DNA of 64,000 nt from assembly GCA_007693505.1 (NCBI GenBank), contig REDL01000045.1, positions 62,001 to 126,000 of the forward strand, written 5' to 3'. The stretch is from Desulfovibrionales bacterium (GTDB taxonomy: Bacteria > Desulfobacterota > Desulfovibrionia > Desulfovibrionales > Desulfonatronaceae). The notes below the pieces were generated by a model. It did no database searches, was not told the origin of the DNA, and saw only the letters and a program-made list of their open reading frames with translations. Below, piece after piece: positions 1-9,189 of this stretch (the stretch's first letter is position 1; every line of letters starts with the position of its first letter). A program made the translations under genes and the position numbers.

Positions 1-1058
1 GCCAGAGCCGGGTCCTTCTCGAAGTATTTCTTGTATTCTTTCCACGTGGTCGCGGCGCAGGTCTTGATTTCGCCCCGGGCCAGAGCCGGTTTGAGCATAT
101 TGGCTGCGTCCGAGCCTCCGGCCGAACCGCCCGCACCCACCAGGGTGTGGGCTTCGTCGATAAACAAAACAATGGGCTTTTCACTGGACTTGATCTCGTC
201 CAGCACGCCCTTCAAGCGGCGTTCAAACTCCCCCTTCATTCCGGCACCGGCCTCCAGCAGGCCCATGTCCAGACCAAGCAGAGTCACGCCTTCCAGCACT
301 TCCGGAACGTCTCCCTGGGTGATGCGCAAGGCCAGCCCCTCGATCACAGCGGTCTTGCCCACCCCGGGTTCACCCACCAGGATCGGGTTGTTCTTCCGCC
401 GCCGGGCCAGAATGTCCACGATTTTGCGGATTTCCGTATCACGGCCAAAAACCGCGTCGATCTTTCCATCCTTGGCCTTGGCGGTGAAATCCTCGCAGAA
501 TTTGGCGATGAAACTCTCCCCAGCCGCCTCATGCGCACGGCCCGGCTCACCGGCGGCCCTGGCCGCCGGACCTTCCCCCGCGCTTTCCGTGGACACCTTG
601 GCCAGTTCCCAGAAATGCTTTTGCAGATCCTCCCGGTTAATTTGGCCGATCACGTCCGAATAACCGCCCTGAGCGTACAAAGCGGGCTTGCGCAGAAAGG
701 CCAGCAAGACGGCTCCGGAGCGGATTCGGGTCAGCCCGAGATCCACCGAGGCCACCAGCCAAGCCGCTTCCAGAAGCTCCATGAGCAGAGGCGAAAATAC
801 CGGCCGGGAAGAATTGCCGGCCCGAAAATCTTCCATGCTGCCGTTTACGGCCGCCTTCAGCCGCCCGACATCCACGCCAAATCGGTTCAGAGCCAAAGGA
901 ATGTCCGCGCTTTGATCCTCCAGGCAAGCCAACAACAGATGTTCCACCGTGACCTCGTAATGGGTGCGGTTCACGGTCAGTCCGGCGGCCGTATGCAGGG
1001 CCTGGGTGCAGTAGCCGTTGCACTTCTCCAGCAGGGCTTTCATGTCCACGCCGATCAT
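1..1058 (-). CDS. clpV: ClpV-type AAA+ ATPase of the type VI secretion system (N-terminal part, runs off the window)
   Basis: This is the first ~352 residues of the ClpV/TssH ATPase, which disassembles contracted TssB/TssC sheaths so that they can be reused. A Clp N-terminal repeat domain covers roughly residues 1-150. The first AAA domain has Walker A (GEPGVGKT, about residues 226-233) and Walker B (FIDEAH, about residue 300). The start ATG at 1058 overlaps the tssG stop as ATGA and has AAGGAG upstream. An alternative in-frame ATG lies at 1043. The second AAA domain lies beyond the left edge. The position at the end of a tss operon separates it from housekeeping ClpB. Confidence 0.93.
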   Translation of the reverse strand, partial: MIGVDMKALLEKCNGYCTQALHTAAGLTVNRTHYEVTVEHLLLACLEDQSADIPLALNRFGVDVGRLKAAVNGSMEDFRAGNSSRPVFSPLLMELLEAAWLVASVDLGLTRIRSGAVLLAFLRKPALYAQGGYSDVIGQINREDLQKHFWELAKVSTESAGEGPAARAAGEPGRAHEAAGESFIAKFCEDFTAKAKDGKIDAVFGRDTEIRKIVDILARRRKNNPILVGEPGVGKTAVIEGLALRITQGDVPEVLEGVTLLGLDMGLLEAGAGMKGEFERRLKGVLDEIKSSEKPIVLFIDEAHTLVGAGGSAGGSDAANMLKPALARGEIKTCAATTWKEYKKYFEKDPAL

Positions 1059-2218
1059 AGCACGATGCTCCTTTGTTGATGATCATCCCAAATTCGTCTG
1101 CGTTCGGGAAAAACAGCCCATCCTTCAGCCAGTGGTTCCGCTGTCAGCCAGACATCACACCCCAGTCGAGACCAGCGACCGTCACCCAGCCTCCCCGGCT
1201 GGGCTTCCTGTGGAGCCAAAATGAACTCCAGATCGAACTCCAGGGGCTGGGTGCAATAAAAGCGAACCAACTTGATCACTTCGTCATGGCCTGTCTCCCC
1301 AGGCACTCCCCACTGAAATGTATCCGCATCCAGTGGGCCGATAACAATCCGGATTTTCCCCATGGCGTCCGCCACCCGATCTCCGATCCAGGCACTCCTG
1401 CCCAGGACATTGGCCTCCCGACCGAGACGGCAACGCTGGTCTTCTGGTATCGTGGCCATTCGCGGCTGACATGGCACGACCTGAACTGGGGCGCCGATCC
1501 GGTCGGAGAGCACCCCTCGCAGCCCCACGGCGGAACGGGGAAACTGGGTCAAAAGGCCAGTGGCCCGAAGCAGGGCACCCGGCTGATCAAAGGCATGGTC
1601 GCGCATCTCCTGGTGACCCAGTCCCACCAGGGCGAACAAACGCAGCAGGATATCCTCATCCTGTTTTTCACAGGCCTGCTGGCACAGTCTGTAGTGGGCG
1701 TCGGCCAGAGCGAACAGCACGAAAAAGCCGTGATTCAAGATATCCAGAAAATCACGGCTGACTTTGCTGTCCTCGTTCTGTTCGTCCAGGAGCTCCTCGG
1801 TGTAGAAGGTGGGCAATGGAGAAGACGGTCCGTACAGCCCCAGGAACGTGGCCGTCATCTGGAACCGTCGCAACGCATCCGACTGTTGGGTTTTCTCGCC
1901 GGAAATTTCCTTGATTTCAACCAAATCCGTTGGCGGGAAGCCCAGGGAAAGGTAGGGACGAACCCGAAGTTGTTCCCGCAGGAAGGTTCGTTCACCCGAG
2001 ATCCCCGGCCCACCATAAGCCTGGCGCAACAACCGCAGGGCTTGCACGTAAGAAAAACCCCGCGGATCGGCAATCAGATTTTCCAAAACGGAACGCCGCC
2101 GCTTGCCGTCGGATCGAGAGCCAATGGCCTCCGAACCAGCCCTAGCCTCCGTGACAGTGCCCGAAGTTGAAGCGGATGTTTTCAAAGGAGAATGCGATCG
2201 CCCAGCCGGATCGGCCAT
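1055..2218 (-). CDS. tssG: Type VI secretion baseplate protein TssG
   Basis: This 387-residue protein matches TssG (ImpH/VasB), a wedge component of the T6SS baseplate that works with TssF, TssE and TssK. Family features include an N-terminal segment with ENLIADPRGFSYVQALRLL near residues 45-63 and the later FLGLYGPSSPLPTFY motif. The first ~40 residues are low-complexity and charged, so the true start may be further in. It overlaps tssF upstream by 37 nt and clpV downstream by 4 nt, which suggests translational coupling. Assignment rests on motif and operon context. Confidence 0.92.
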   Translation of the reverse strand: MADPAGRSHSPLKTSASTSGTVTEARAGSEAIGSRSDGKRRRSVLENLIADPRGFSYVQALRLLRQAYGGPGISGERTFLREQLRVRPYLSLGFPPTDLVEIKEISGEKTQQSDALRRFQMTATFLGLYGPSSPLPTFYTEELLDEQNEDSKVSRDFLDILNHGFFVLFALADAHYRLCQQACEKQDEDILLRLFALVGLGHQEMRDHAFDQPGALLRATGLLTQFPRSAVGLRGVLSDRIGAPVQVVPCQPRMATIPEDQRCRLGREANVLGRSAWIGDRVADAMGKIRIVIGPLDADTFQWGVPGETGHDEVIKLVRFYCTQPLEFDLEFILAPQEAQPGRLGDGRWSRLGCDVWLTAEPLAEGWAVFPERRRIWDDHQQRSIVL

Positions 2219-3912
2219 GTGAACTGCTCCTTGCGCAGGGTATCGGTGACATTCAGGCGGGTATAGGCGTTGATGGCGGCATAATTGCCCAAAAAGACAT
2301 CCAGTACCGAGCCGAACAGGTGCATATCCCCCTCACCGGTGAACCCCTGACGGTCCAGCTGGATCTGGATGTCCTGGCCGCGCAGCAGATACCCTTGGAC
2401 AAAGCGATCCGTGGCCCGCAGATCCATATCCACGATCCCTTCAACACGCTGGGTATTGGCCAACACCGTGGCCCGATCCCGGGTTTCCGTAAAAATGTAC
2501 AACTTGAGCACCGAGCGCAGGTTCTCGGCCGTGGCCACGGACAGGTAATTCAGGAAAAGATGGGAAAGCAGTCGCCAGAGCAGATTCTTGCCCAGGGGAG
2601 GCTGGACCGGTGATGTCGGGGAGCGAATGTTGGCGAATTCAGCCAGCTCCGACGAGGATTCCGTGGGTATGCGCACGTCTCCGACCCGCAGGGTGTCCGG
2701 TAAGGAGGCGTTGGTGCAAAGGATGTCCAGAGAGAGTGTCTCCAGGCTGGGTTCTTTGTTGCCGCCCGGATAGGCCACGGAAAGGTGCATTTCCGCCTTG
2801 CCGTCCAAGGGAGAGAGTCGATGATGCACGGCATAGACCGGCGTGGCTTCCACCTGAGGATTGAACAGTTCAAATGGCAGATACTCGCGCTCCTGGACCG
2901 TCCCCTGGACAAAGCCGACAACCTTGTCCACCGAATAAATCTGATAGTGCCGTGGATTTTCCCCACTGGCCCGAATTGGGTAGTCTGCCCGTTTATGATC
3001 CAGCAGGATCGGGTCGGCTTGATGGGGAAAGAGATTCAAGGCCGGGGTGACGAACAGTTGAAAGTGTTCCGCCCGCATGGGTGGGAGGTCCGCGGGCAAA
3101 TCGACGAAATCAAACTCCAGCGCGAACCCGGACCCCGTGCCGCGATGACGCCAATTGCTCAGGCCGTTCACGTCGAAAAAAAGAAATTTTTCAGGCAAGA
3201 TAAAGTATTCCTGAAGAATACGGTAGCCGGGAAAGGAGCGGGCCGGAAAAGGAATCAGGGATTCGTTCTCACCGAAACCGACAGGAGTCACGGCCTGCCG
3301 CCCCAGGGGCACGATCTTGCCGTCCGTGGACACCAGCCGAACATCGCGTAACCGGGTGAACAGCAGCCAATTCCGCCGGGAAGCCTCGGTGTACACTCCG
3401 GCCAAGTGAAAACGCAGAAAGTCCATGGATAATGAGGCCGTATCCAAGCCGGCCAGGTCCAGGTCGATACGCAACCTGCCGTGGCCACCTCCCGGAGCAT
3501 TGAAGGACACCGCGGCCACTGACAGGGGCAGCAGTTGCACGTTGTAGCTGGTGGTGAAGGTGCAACGGGTACCCTCGCTCTCCACCGAATCTATGGCCGT
3601 GCCTTTCTTGATTTCAATGATTTCTCGCAGGCTACGCTTGGGAGTGAAGCGAATCAGAGTGGCTGAGGGAATCGGCCGCAAATAGTGGGGAAAGATGAGT
3701 TGGATCAAGCCATGGACAATCTCTGGAAAATCATCGTCCAGTTTTTCATAAATCAACCCGGACAGAAAAGCCGTTCCTTCCAACAACCGTTCCGCGTCCG
3801 GATCCGCGGACTGGCCCGTTAACATCGGAGCCAAGGCCGGGTGGGCCTTGGCAAATTCGGAAGCCAGATCCCGCAGATTGGAAAGTTCCCGCTGATAGTA
3901 CTTCTCGATCAC
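2182..3912 (-). CDS. tssF: Type VI secretion baseplate protein TssF
   Basis: This 576-residue protein is TssF (ImpG/VasA), the large baseplate wedge subunit that pairs with TssG. The N-terminus is typical of the family: YYQRELSNLRDLASEFAKAHP, followed by a DPDAERLLEGTAFLSG stretch and LIQLIFPHYLRPIPS. The length is normal for the family. It begins 5 nt after the tssE stop and its 3' end overlaps tssG. It carries no signal peptide or membrane segment, as expected for a cytoplasmic baseplate protein. Confidence 0.94.
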   Translation of the reverse strand: MIEKYYQRELSNLRDLASEFAKAHPALAPMLTGQSADPDAERLLEGTAFLSGLIYEKLDDDFPEIVHGLIQLIFPHYLRPIPSATLIRFTPKRSLREIIEIKKGTAIDSVESEGTRCTFTTSYNVQLLPLSVAAVSFNAPGGGHGRLRIDLDLAGLDTASLSMDFLRFHLAGVYTEASRRNWLLFTRLRDVRLVSTDGKIVPLGRQAVTPVGFGENESLIPFPARSFPGYRILQEYFILPEKFLFFDVNGLSNWRHRGTGSGFALEFDFVDLPADLPPMRAEHFQLFVTPALNLFPHQADPILLDHKRADYPIRASGENPRHYQIYSVDKVVGFVQGTVQEREYLPFELFNPQVEATPVYAVHHRLSPLDGKAEMHLSVAYPGGNKEPSLETLSLDILCTNASLPDTLRVGDVRIPTESSSELAEFANIRSPTSPVQPPLGKNLLWRLLSHLFLNYLSVATAENLRSVLKLYIFTETRDRATVLANTQRVEGIVDMDLRATDRFVQGYLLRGQDIQIQLDRQGFTGEGDMHLFGSVLDVFLGNYAAINAYTRLNVTDTLRKEQFTWPIRLGDRILL

Positions 3913-3917
3913 CCCGG

Positions 3918-4334
3918 CTACTCCAATACGGTGATGTGTCCATCGGGGTTGAGTACGGTCTCGAAGACCACGGGCATCTCTCGGCCCTCCACCCGCACCG
4001 TGGCGGTCAGCTTGAAGGCAATCATGAACGGTTTGTCCGGCTTGGGTTCAAAGTGCACTTTCACATGGACCAGCCGAGGTTCGTATTTGGTAATCACTTT
4101 GCTGATGGAATCCTCGATTTCCGGCAGGGAATCCGTGCCAAAGGAGCTGGCGATACTGGTGAAGTCCGGTACACCGTAATCCTCGGCAATCGGCGCGCTG
4201 CCCTGTCGTGTATTCAAAATCTTGCCCAAATGCTCCAGAACCGAAGAGATGGCCACCTTGGGGTCCGCTTCACCACGCCAGTCCGGATCAGCCTCAATAG
4301 CCCGCAATCGCTCCAATAGCCGTTTTTCTCGCAT
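3918..4334 (-). CDS. tssE: Type VI secretion baseplate protein TssE (gp25-like)
   Basis: This 138-residue protein is a gp25-like T6SS baseplate component that links the wedge to the sheath and starts sheath polymerisation. It begins MREKRLLERL and contains the conserved GVPDFTSIASSF and ISKVITKYEPRL segments, which match the lysozyme-like gp25 fold. The gene is separated from hcp upstream by ~320 nt that holds a large hairpin, and from tssF downstream by only 5 nt. It may therefore be expressed at a lower level than hcp. Confidence 0.92.
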   Translation of the reverse strand: MREKRLLERLRAIEADPDWRGEADPKVAISSVLEHLGKILNTRQGSAPIAEDYGVPDFTSIASSFGTDSLPEIEDSISKVITKYEPRLVHVKVHFEPKPDKPFMIAFKLTATVRVEGREMPVVFETVLNPDGHITVLE

Positions 4335-4656
4335 GGATTATCGAGGATCCTTTCCAGGCCAGGTTCACCCAAAATTCTCACAACGATGAATATAAATCGA
4401 TCATCACCATGAAACTCCGTTCTCCGGCCACCTGTATATCGATTCCACTTCGGCCAGAGATAATTAGCCTCATTCGAAACGGCCTCCGCAGTGACGACCT
4501 GGCCACCAGAGAAAATTCTCACCCCTGGATGATGGGCTTGCCTGTCATCGCCTTTGGATCAGCGAGCATGTTTGCGGAAATGTTCCTGACAGTTTCACCA
4601 CCACTTCGCAGGGGAGAGACTCTCTCCTCTGCAAAGTGATGAACCAATACCGAGGA
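4335..4656. other. hcp-tssE intergenic region, no confident gene
   Basis: The 322 bases between tssE and hcp hold a strong inverted repeat near the hcp end (separate entry). A minus-strand open frame of about 60 codons precedes the tssE overlap. It starts MRIFSGGQVVTAEAV, but I recognise no family and see no good ribosome binding site, so I do not call it. Confidence 0.5.
4602..4638 (-). promoter_or_regulatory. Large intercistronic hairpin between hcp and tssE
   Basis: The arms 4602-4618 and 4622-4638 pair over 17 positions with one mismatch and one G-U wobble around a 3-nt loop. There is no U-run on either side, so it is not a canonical intrinsic terminator. It lies just downstream of hcp in the direction of transcription. 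It could block 3' decay of the hcp part of the transcript or partly attenuate readthrough into tssE-clpV. That would fit the high Hcp demand, but the role is inferred. Confidence 0.55.
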
Positions 4657-5136
4657 CTATTTTTTCCAGTCGTCCGTATATTCGATATTGCCGTCGTTGA
4701 AGGTCCAGGTAATCTTGGAATATGTCATGGCCACCTCTTCCATGTCATGGAAGGGCTTGTTCTCGGCGAGAAAGGTCATGGGAGTGTATTCACGCATGCT
4801 GACGATGATCGCATTCTCCATTTTCACGGTGTAATACTTCTCCTCAGTCCCGTCGTCCTTGATCCGGTAATAGTCCAGGGTCACCTCGCATTGCTCCCCG
4901 GTGCAGCAAGCCTTGAACAGCTTTGGCGAAGCCGGGTCCTTATGCTTGGTGATGCTGAAAGGGTGGTGGATGCGCTGGCCGGTGGGCAATCCGGTATGGG
5001 TGTCCTTGGGAATTTCTACCACATGGTCTGAAGCATAGACCAGAATCTTGTCCTTCTTATCCCCGCCCTGAACGCAATCGCCCTTGATATCCCCCTGGGA
5101 GTTGCCTTTTACCGCCATGTACGCCGTCATTGCCAT
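4657..5136 (-). CDS. hcp: Hcp, type VI secretion tube protein
   Basis: This 159-residue protein is Hcp, which forms stacked hexameric rings of the secreted inner tube. Seen in the sequence are an N-terminal TAYMAVKGNSQGDIKG segment, a central HHPFSITKHKDPASPKL, and a C-terminal MTYSKITWTFNDGNIEYTDDW. All three are typical of Hcp1-like proteins. There is no signal peptide. The gene sits 48 nt downstream of tssC with a clear GAGGG ribosome binding site. It is followed by the hairpin at 4602-4638. Confidence 0.95.
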   Translation of the reverse strand: MAMTAYMAVKGNSQGDIKGDCVQGGDKKDKILVYASDHVVEIPKDTHTGLPTGQRIHHPFSITKHKDPASPKLFKACCTGEQCEVTLDYYRIKDDGTEEKYYTVKMENAIIVSMREYTPMTFLAENKPFHDMEEVAMTYSKITWTFNDGNIEYTDDWKK

Positions 5137-5183
5137 TGTGAAACCCTCCAGTTGCTATTTATGTGAATAAAAAAAGAGTGTGG

Positions 5184-6665
5184 CTATTCCTTATCCAATT
5201 TACCGACCAGGGAGAGGGTGAAGCTGGCACCCATGTATTTGAAGTGCGGCCTGGCCTTCAGGCTGACCGAGTACCAGCCTGGGTCTCCGGCAACGTCGTG
5301 GACCTCGATCTGGGCCATGCGCAGCGGACGTTTGCTGCGCGTGGTGGGATCGGGATTGTCCATCTCGGTGACATATTGGCTGATCCACTTGTTCAGTTCA
5401 CGCTCCAGGTCCACCCGCTCCTTCCAGGTCCCGATATTCTCGCGTTGAATGACCTTGATATAGTGGGCCAGACGGTTCATGACCATCATATACGGCAATT
5501 GAGTGGACAGCTTGAAATTCAGCTCCGCGGCCTTGCCCTCCGGGGTATCCGGAAAGACCTTGGCCGCCTGGGCCGAATTGGCGGAAAAGAAAGACGCGTT
5601 ATCCGAGCCCTTGCGCATGGTCAGGGCAATGAACCCCTCCTCGGCCAGTTCATACTCCCGCCGCTCGGAGATCAGCACCTGGGTAGGAATCTTTGTCTGG
5701 GTCTGGCCCATTGCCTCGAACTGGTAGAGAGGCAGGTTGTCCACCTCGCCGCCGCCCTGGGGACCAATGATGTTGGCGCACCAACGGTACTTGGCAAAGC
5801 TGTCCGTCAGGCGGGAGGCAAAGGCAAAGGCCGTGTTTCCCCAGCAAAAGTCATCATTATCATGGGCCTCTTCCCGGAAGGAAAAGCTCTTGGCCGGAAC
5901 CGTGGTCGGCGAATAGGGCAGACGGAGCAAAAACTTGGGCAGTGTCAGCCCAACGTAGCGAGCATCTTCGGATTCCCGAAATGATCGCCATTTCGTGTAC
6001 TGAGGCATGTCGAAAATGGAGTGCAGGTCTTTCAGGTTGGGAAGCTGTTCCCAGGTTTCGATGCCGAAAAAATCTTTCCCGGCCGCGGCGATGAACGGTG
6101 CATGGGCCATGGCCGAAACAGAGGCCACATACTGCAACAGCGAGATGTCCTGTGGTCCGGGACCAAAATCATAGTTGGCCACCATTGCGCCGATGGGCTT
6201 GCCCCCGAACTGGCCGTATTCCGCAGTATAGACCTGCTTGTAGAGGCCAGACTTGACCACTTCCGGAGCGTCTTCAAAATCCGAAAGCAAATCCTCCTTG
6301 GAAACATTGATGAACTCGACCTTGATATTCTGGCGAAAATCCGTTCGGTCCACCAGGAATTTCAATGAGCGCCATGAGCTCTCCAATTGCTGGAACTGCT
6401 TGTCGTGCATCACCGTGTTCACCTGGGACGAGAGCCGTTGATCAATCTCGGCGATCATATCGTCCACCAGGGCCCCAGAGACCTTGGCATCGGTCTTGCG
6501 TTCCACGATCTGCCGCAAAAAGGCCTGCAAACCGGCCTTGGTCATGGAATAACCTTCGTCCGAAGGCTTGACCTTAGATGCCTCGACGATTTCATCCAGG
6601 AGACTGGCCCCCTCGACAGCTTGAGCTCCGGCTGTTTCCTGGGCTTGAACCTGTTCGTCTGCCAT
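5184..6665 (-). CDS. tssC: Type VI secretion contractile sheath large subunit TssC
   Basis: This 493-residue protein is TssC (VipB/ImpC), which forms the contractile sheath with TssB. Diagnostic segments include the N-terminal SLLDEIVEASKVKPSD region, SSWRSLKFLVDRTDF, NYDFGPGPQDISLLQYVASV and the C-terminal RPLRMAQIEVHDVAGDPGWY. The length is standard. It begins 12 nt after tssB with GGGAGGATCA upstream of the ATG, so the two sheath subunits are probably made in step. Confidence 0.96.
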   Translation of the reverse strand: MADEQVQAQETAGAQAVEGASLLDEIVEASKVKPSDEGYSMTKAGLQAFLRQIVERKTDAKVSGALVDDMIAEIDQRLSSQVNTVMHDKQFQQLESSWRSLKFLVDRTDFRQNIKVEFINVSKEDLLSDFEDAPEVVKSGLYKQVYTAEYGQFGGKPIGAMVANYDFGPGPQDISLLQYVASVSAMAHAPFIAAAGKDFFGIETWEQLPNLKDLHSIFDMPQYTKWRSFRESEDARYVGLTLPKFLLRLPYSPTTVPAKSFSFREEAHDNDDFCWGNTAFAFASRLTDSFAKYRWCANIIGPQGGGEVDNLPLYQFEAMGQTQTKIPTQVLISERREYELAEEGFIALTMRKGSDNASFFSANSAQAAKVFPDTPEGKAAELNFKLSTQLPYMMVMNRLAHYIKVIQRENIGTWKERVDLERELNKWISQYVTEMDNPDPTTRSKRPLRMAQIEVHDVAGDPGWYSVSLKARPHFKYMGASFTLSLVGKLDKE

Positions 6666-6677
6666 GATTGATCCTCC

Positions 6678-7163
6678 CTACCCTTCGATTCCCAGTTCCT
6701 TGAGCAACTTCGCCCGTGCGCCCTCGTCCTTGACCAGTTCCTGCACCTTCTTGCGAAAATCCGGTACATTGGCCAGGGGTCCTTTGAGTGCCTTGAGCGC
6801 CTCGCGCAATTCCATCAACTTGGCCAATTCCGGTATTTTTTGAACAATGGCGTCCGGCTCAAAGTCCTTGAGGCTCTCGAACTTGAGATTCACGGCCATT
6901 TGCGCATCGTCCTCGTCGGAAAGCCGGTTGGGAACATTCAGATTCAGTTCCAAACCCTGGGCTTTGAGCACATCGTTGAAATTGTCCTTGTCCACGGAGA
7001 TGGGATCTCGATCCTCAACCATCCGGTCGTCGGGACGTTGCGCGAAATCCCCCAAGATCATCATCTTCAGCGGCAATTCCACCTCTTCCTTGGCGTCGCC
7101 TGTGGCTGGACGATACACGATATTCACCCGCTCCTTGGGAGCAATGGACCCTTCCTTCGTCAT
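6678..7163 (-). CDS. tssB: Type VI secretion contractile sheath small subunit TssB
   Basis: This 161-residue protein is TssB (VipA/ImpB). It begins MTKEGSIAPKERVNIVYRPA and contains the conserved ELPLKMMILGDF segment and a C-terminal LRALKGPL-like helix region. TssB and TssC interlock to form the sheath that drives the Hcp tube outward. The ATG has an excellent GAGGAGG ribosome binding site 6 nt upstream. The preceding 129 nt up to the tssA stop contain no gene and could hold an internal promoter, but I see no convincing one. Confidence 0.95.
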   Translation of the reverse strand: MTKEGSIAPKERVNIVYRPATGDAKEEVELPLKMMILGDFAQRPDDRMVEDRDPISVDKDNFNDVLKAQGLELNLNVPNRLSDEDDAQMAVNLKFESLKDFEPDAIVQKIPELAKLMELREALKALKGPLANVPDFRKKVQELVKDEGARAKLLKELGIEG

Positions 7164-7292
7164 TGAGAACCTCCTCGAAAAAACATGGCGTTCATGGTGT
7201 TACCCAAAACAAAACTCCGATTAACCGGTCACCACGCATGCATATTTTATTGTTCTAGCCCCTGGCAAGAAAAAACTTGCTCCTCGACGGTA

Positions 7293-8960
7293 TTAAATCG
7301 CCAACGTCAAGGCGGAGGCTGGGCGTATTCGGCCAACCAGTGCAGCCAGTTCCCTGGCTCTGGCCAAATTGTCCTCCCCACCTTTGCCCACATAGGCCCC
7401 ATGACAGGCCCGCAACATATCCACGACAAGTTCCGGAGCCCATGTTGGAAGATCGCGTCGTTCCATTTCCGTCAGGAGCTCCTCGGCAAGGGCAACAGCC
7501 AACGCAAAGCGCCCGGAGCGAGCCAAAATATCCATCTGGGCCAGACGCAGTCGTATCCTCACAGAGCCTTCGGGTGCGTCCCGTAATGCCCTGGAGAGGA
7601 CGTCCAGAGCCCCGGACTCATCTTTTTGCGCATACCTGGATTCGGCGAGTTCCCGGGCATGGTGTACAACATCTTCCTCAGCGGAGATTCCTTTTTGACT
7701 TGTTCCGTTCCGCGGCCCGCTGGTCAGCTTTGCGATCCAGGCCTTGGTCTCAGGATCGGCAAAGGGCGTTCCGTCGGCAAAAGACAGCTGGTCCAGGCCT
7801 TGAAAGCGTGCCAGCAATACCCGCAACTCCCCCTGAACCACGTCCAATGCGGAAGCATATTCCACACCCATTTTCTCGAGGGACAAGGCCACGACCTGTT
7901 GCAGGTCGAACCAAAAAATCGCGCCCAGGAAGCGACGCTCTGCGGCTAAAGCGGCTTCGAGGAACTTGCCCTCGGCAAACTGCCTGCGCAAGGCGGTCTT
8001 GATGTCCGCATCCGGGGCCGGGATCATGGTCTGTCCGCCCTGGTTTGGCGGCAAGGTCTTTACGTTGAGCCAAGCTGCCATTCTGGCCGCCTTCCAGCAC
8101 CAGGGATCCGTGAGATCAACATCTCGCCCGAGATCGGCAAACTCTCGCGCCACTTCCACCAGGACCTTGCGTGCCGCGGTCGCATCCTCAGACAGAACAG
8201 CTTCCTGCCGCATGGAATGGGTGGACGCGACAACAGCAGCTGGGGACGTAGATGGGGATGTCAGTGGGGAGCCGGAAGACCGATCGGCGAATTGCTCCTG
8301 ACCATCCTGTTGCTCCTCCGGCGCTATGGGCTGATCTGTCTCAGGGGGGCCGGACGAAGATGGCCCTGGTTGCACTGTCCCAACCTGGTCCACGGTGAGG
8401 GGGGAAACCGTATCCTGGGGCGGCGCGGCGATGGGAAGTCGTTTAAGCGCGGTGAGCAAATCCCGCAGAGGCGGAAGGTCGGGCAACAGCTCCGCCAGTG
8501 CCGTGTCCAACGCCGTGACATTTTCCATGACGGTTCGGTGCAGCTCAGACGAAGTGGGGTCCGGCGGCATCCCCTTCACCAAGGCCACGGTTTTCTCCTG
8601 CCACCAGGAAAAAGCGTTCATCCTTCCCCGCAAACGCTTTTTGGGAGGAAAACACGTATCCCAGTACATGGCGACCATGTCCCGCAAGACCTGACTCCCG
8701 GTGGCCAGTCCTTGCAGGCCGGTTTCATGCTGTAACCCGACGGACATGTACACCGCGGCCAGCAAATCCTTGGATTTGGTCGCAAGAATACCCGAAGCCG
8801 CTTCCACGACCCGTCTCCAACTGACTTCCGCAAGATTGGTCACGGAATTCAGCTTATCGATTTCTGCTTGCAGCTGATCATATTCCGGATCATACCGGGC
8901 ATCCTGCCCTGCCGGACTCGGTCCTGGAATCGGCTCCTGTCCAAGAGTTCTCAGATCCAT
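7293..8960 (-). CDS. tssA: Type VI secretion protein TssA (ImpA N-terminal domain)
   Basis: This 555-residue protein is a TssA-type cap/baseplate-associated protein. The N-terminal ImpA domain (about residues 1-130) shows the family pattern, including DPEYDQLQAEIDKL and the later DTCFPPKKRLRGRMNAFSWW. A low-complexity linker rich in Pro, Ser and Gln covers roughly residues 200-270. The C-terminal region, about residues 270-555, resembles the long VasJ-type form. It is the first gene of the operon on the minus strand and is divergent from the photolyase at 9190. Confidence 0.9.
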   Translation of the reverse strand: MDLRTLGQEPIPGPSPAGQDARYDPEYDQLQAEIDKLNSVTNLAEVSWRRVVEAASGILATKSKDLLAAVYMSVGLQHETGLQGLATGSQVLRDMVAMYWDTCFPPKKRLRGRMNAFSWWQEKTVALVKGMPPDPTSSELHRTVMENVTALDTALAELLPDLPPLRDLLTALKRLPIAAPPQDTVSPLTVDQVGTVQPGPSSSGPPETDQPIAPEEQQDGQEQFADRSSGSPLTSPSTSPAAVVASTHSMRQEAVLSEDATAARKVLVEVAREFADLGRDVDLTDPWCWKAARMAAWLNVKTLPPNQGGQTMIPAPDADIKTALRRQFAEGKFLEAALAAERRFLGAIFWFDLQQVVALSLEKMGVEYASALDVVQGELRVLLARFQGLDQLSFADGTPFADPETKAWIAKLTSGPRNGTSQKGISAEEDVVHHARELAESRYAQKDESGALDVLSRALRDAPEGSVRIRLRLAQMDILARSGRFALAVALAEELLTEMERRDLPTWAPELVVDMLRACHGAYVGKGGEDNLARARELAALVGRIRPASALTLAI

Positions 8961-9189
8961 GGCGTTCCATACCTCGTGACTATCTCGCGCTCTGCGCGGA
9001 CATTGACCGTGAACGTCGACATCATTCTGGAAAACCTATACGTCTGAACGAGGTGTTTTGCCAACCACAAAAAACATGGCGCAACAACTCAATACCGGAA
9101 GGCAAACTTCAACACGCAGTTCCATGCCCCGAATGCTGCATCATCAGCCAATTGCGACATATTCCACGCCAGCACCTGAATCGTGAGCT

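Noticed and set aside
147-1079. A 310-codon plus-strand frame opposite clpV
   Set aside because: It is the antisense shadow of clpV, whose motifs and operon setting are unmistakable.
4214-4522. A 102-codon minus-strand frame overlapping tssE
   Set aside because: About a third overlaps tssE in another frame, there is no ribosome binding site, and no family matches.
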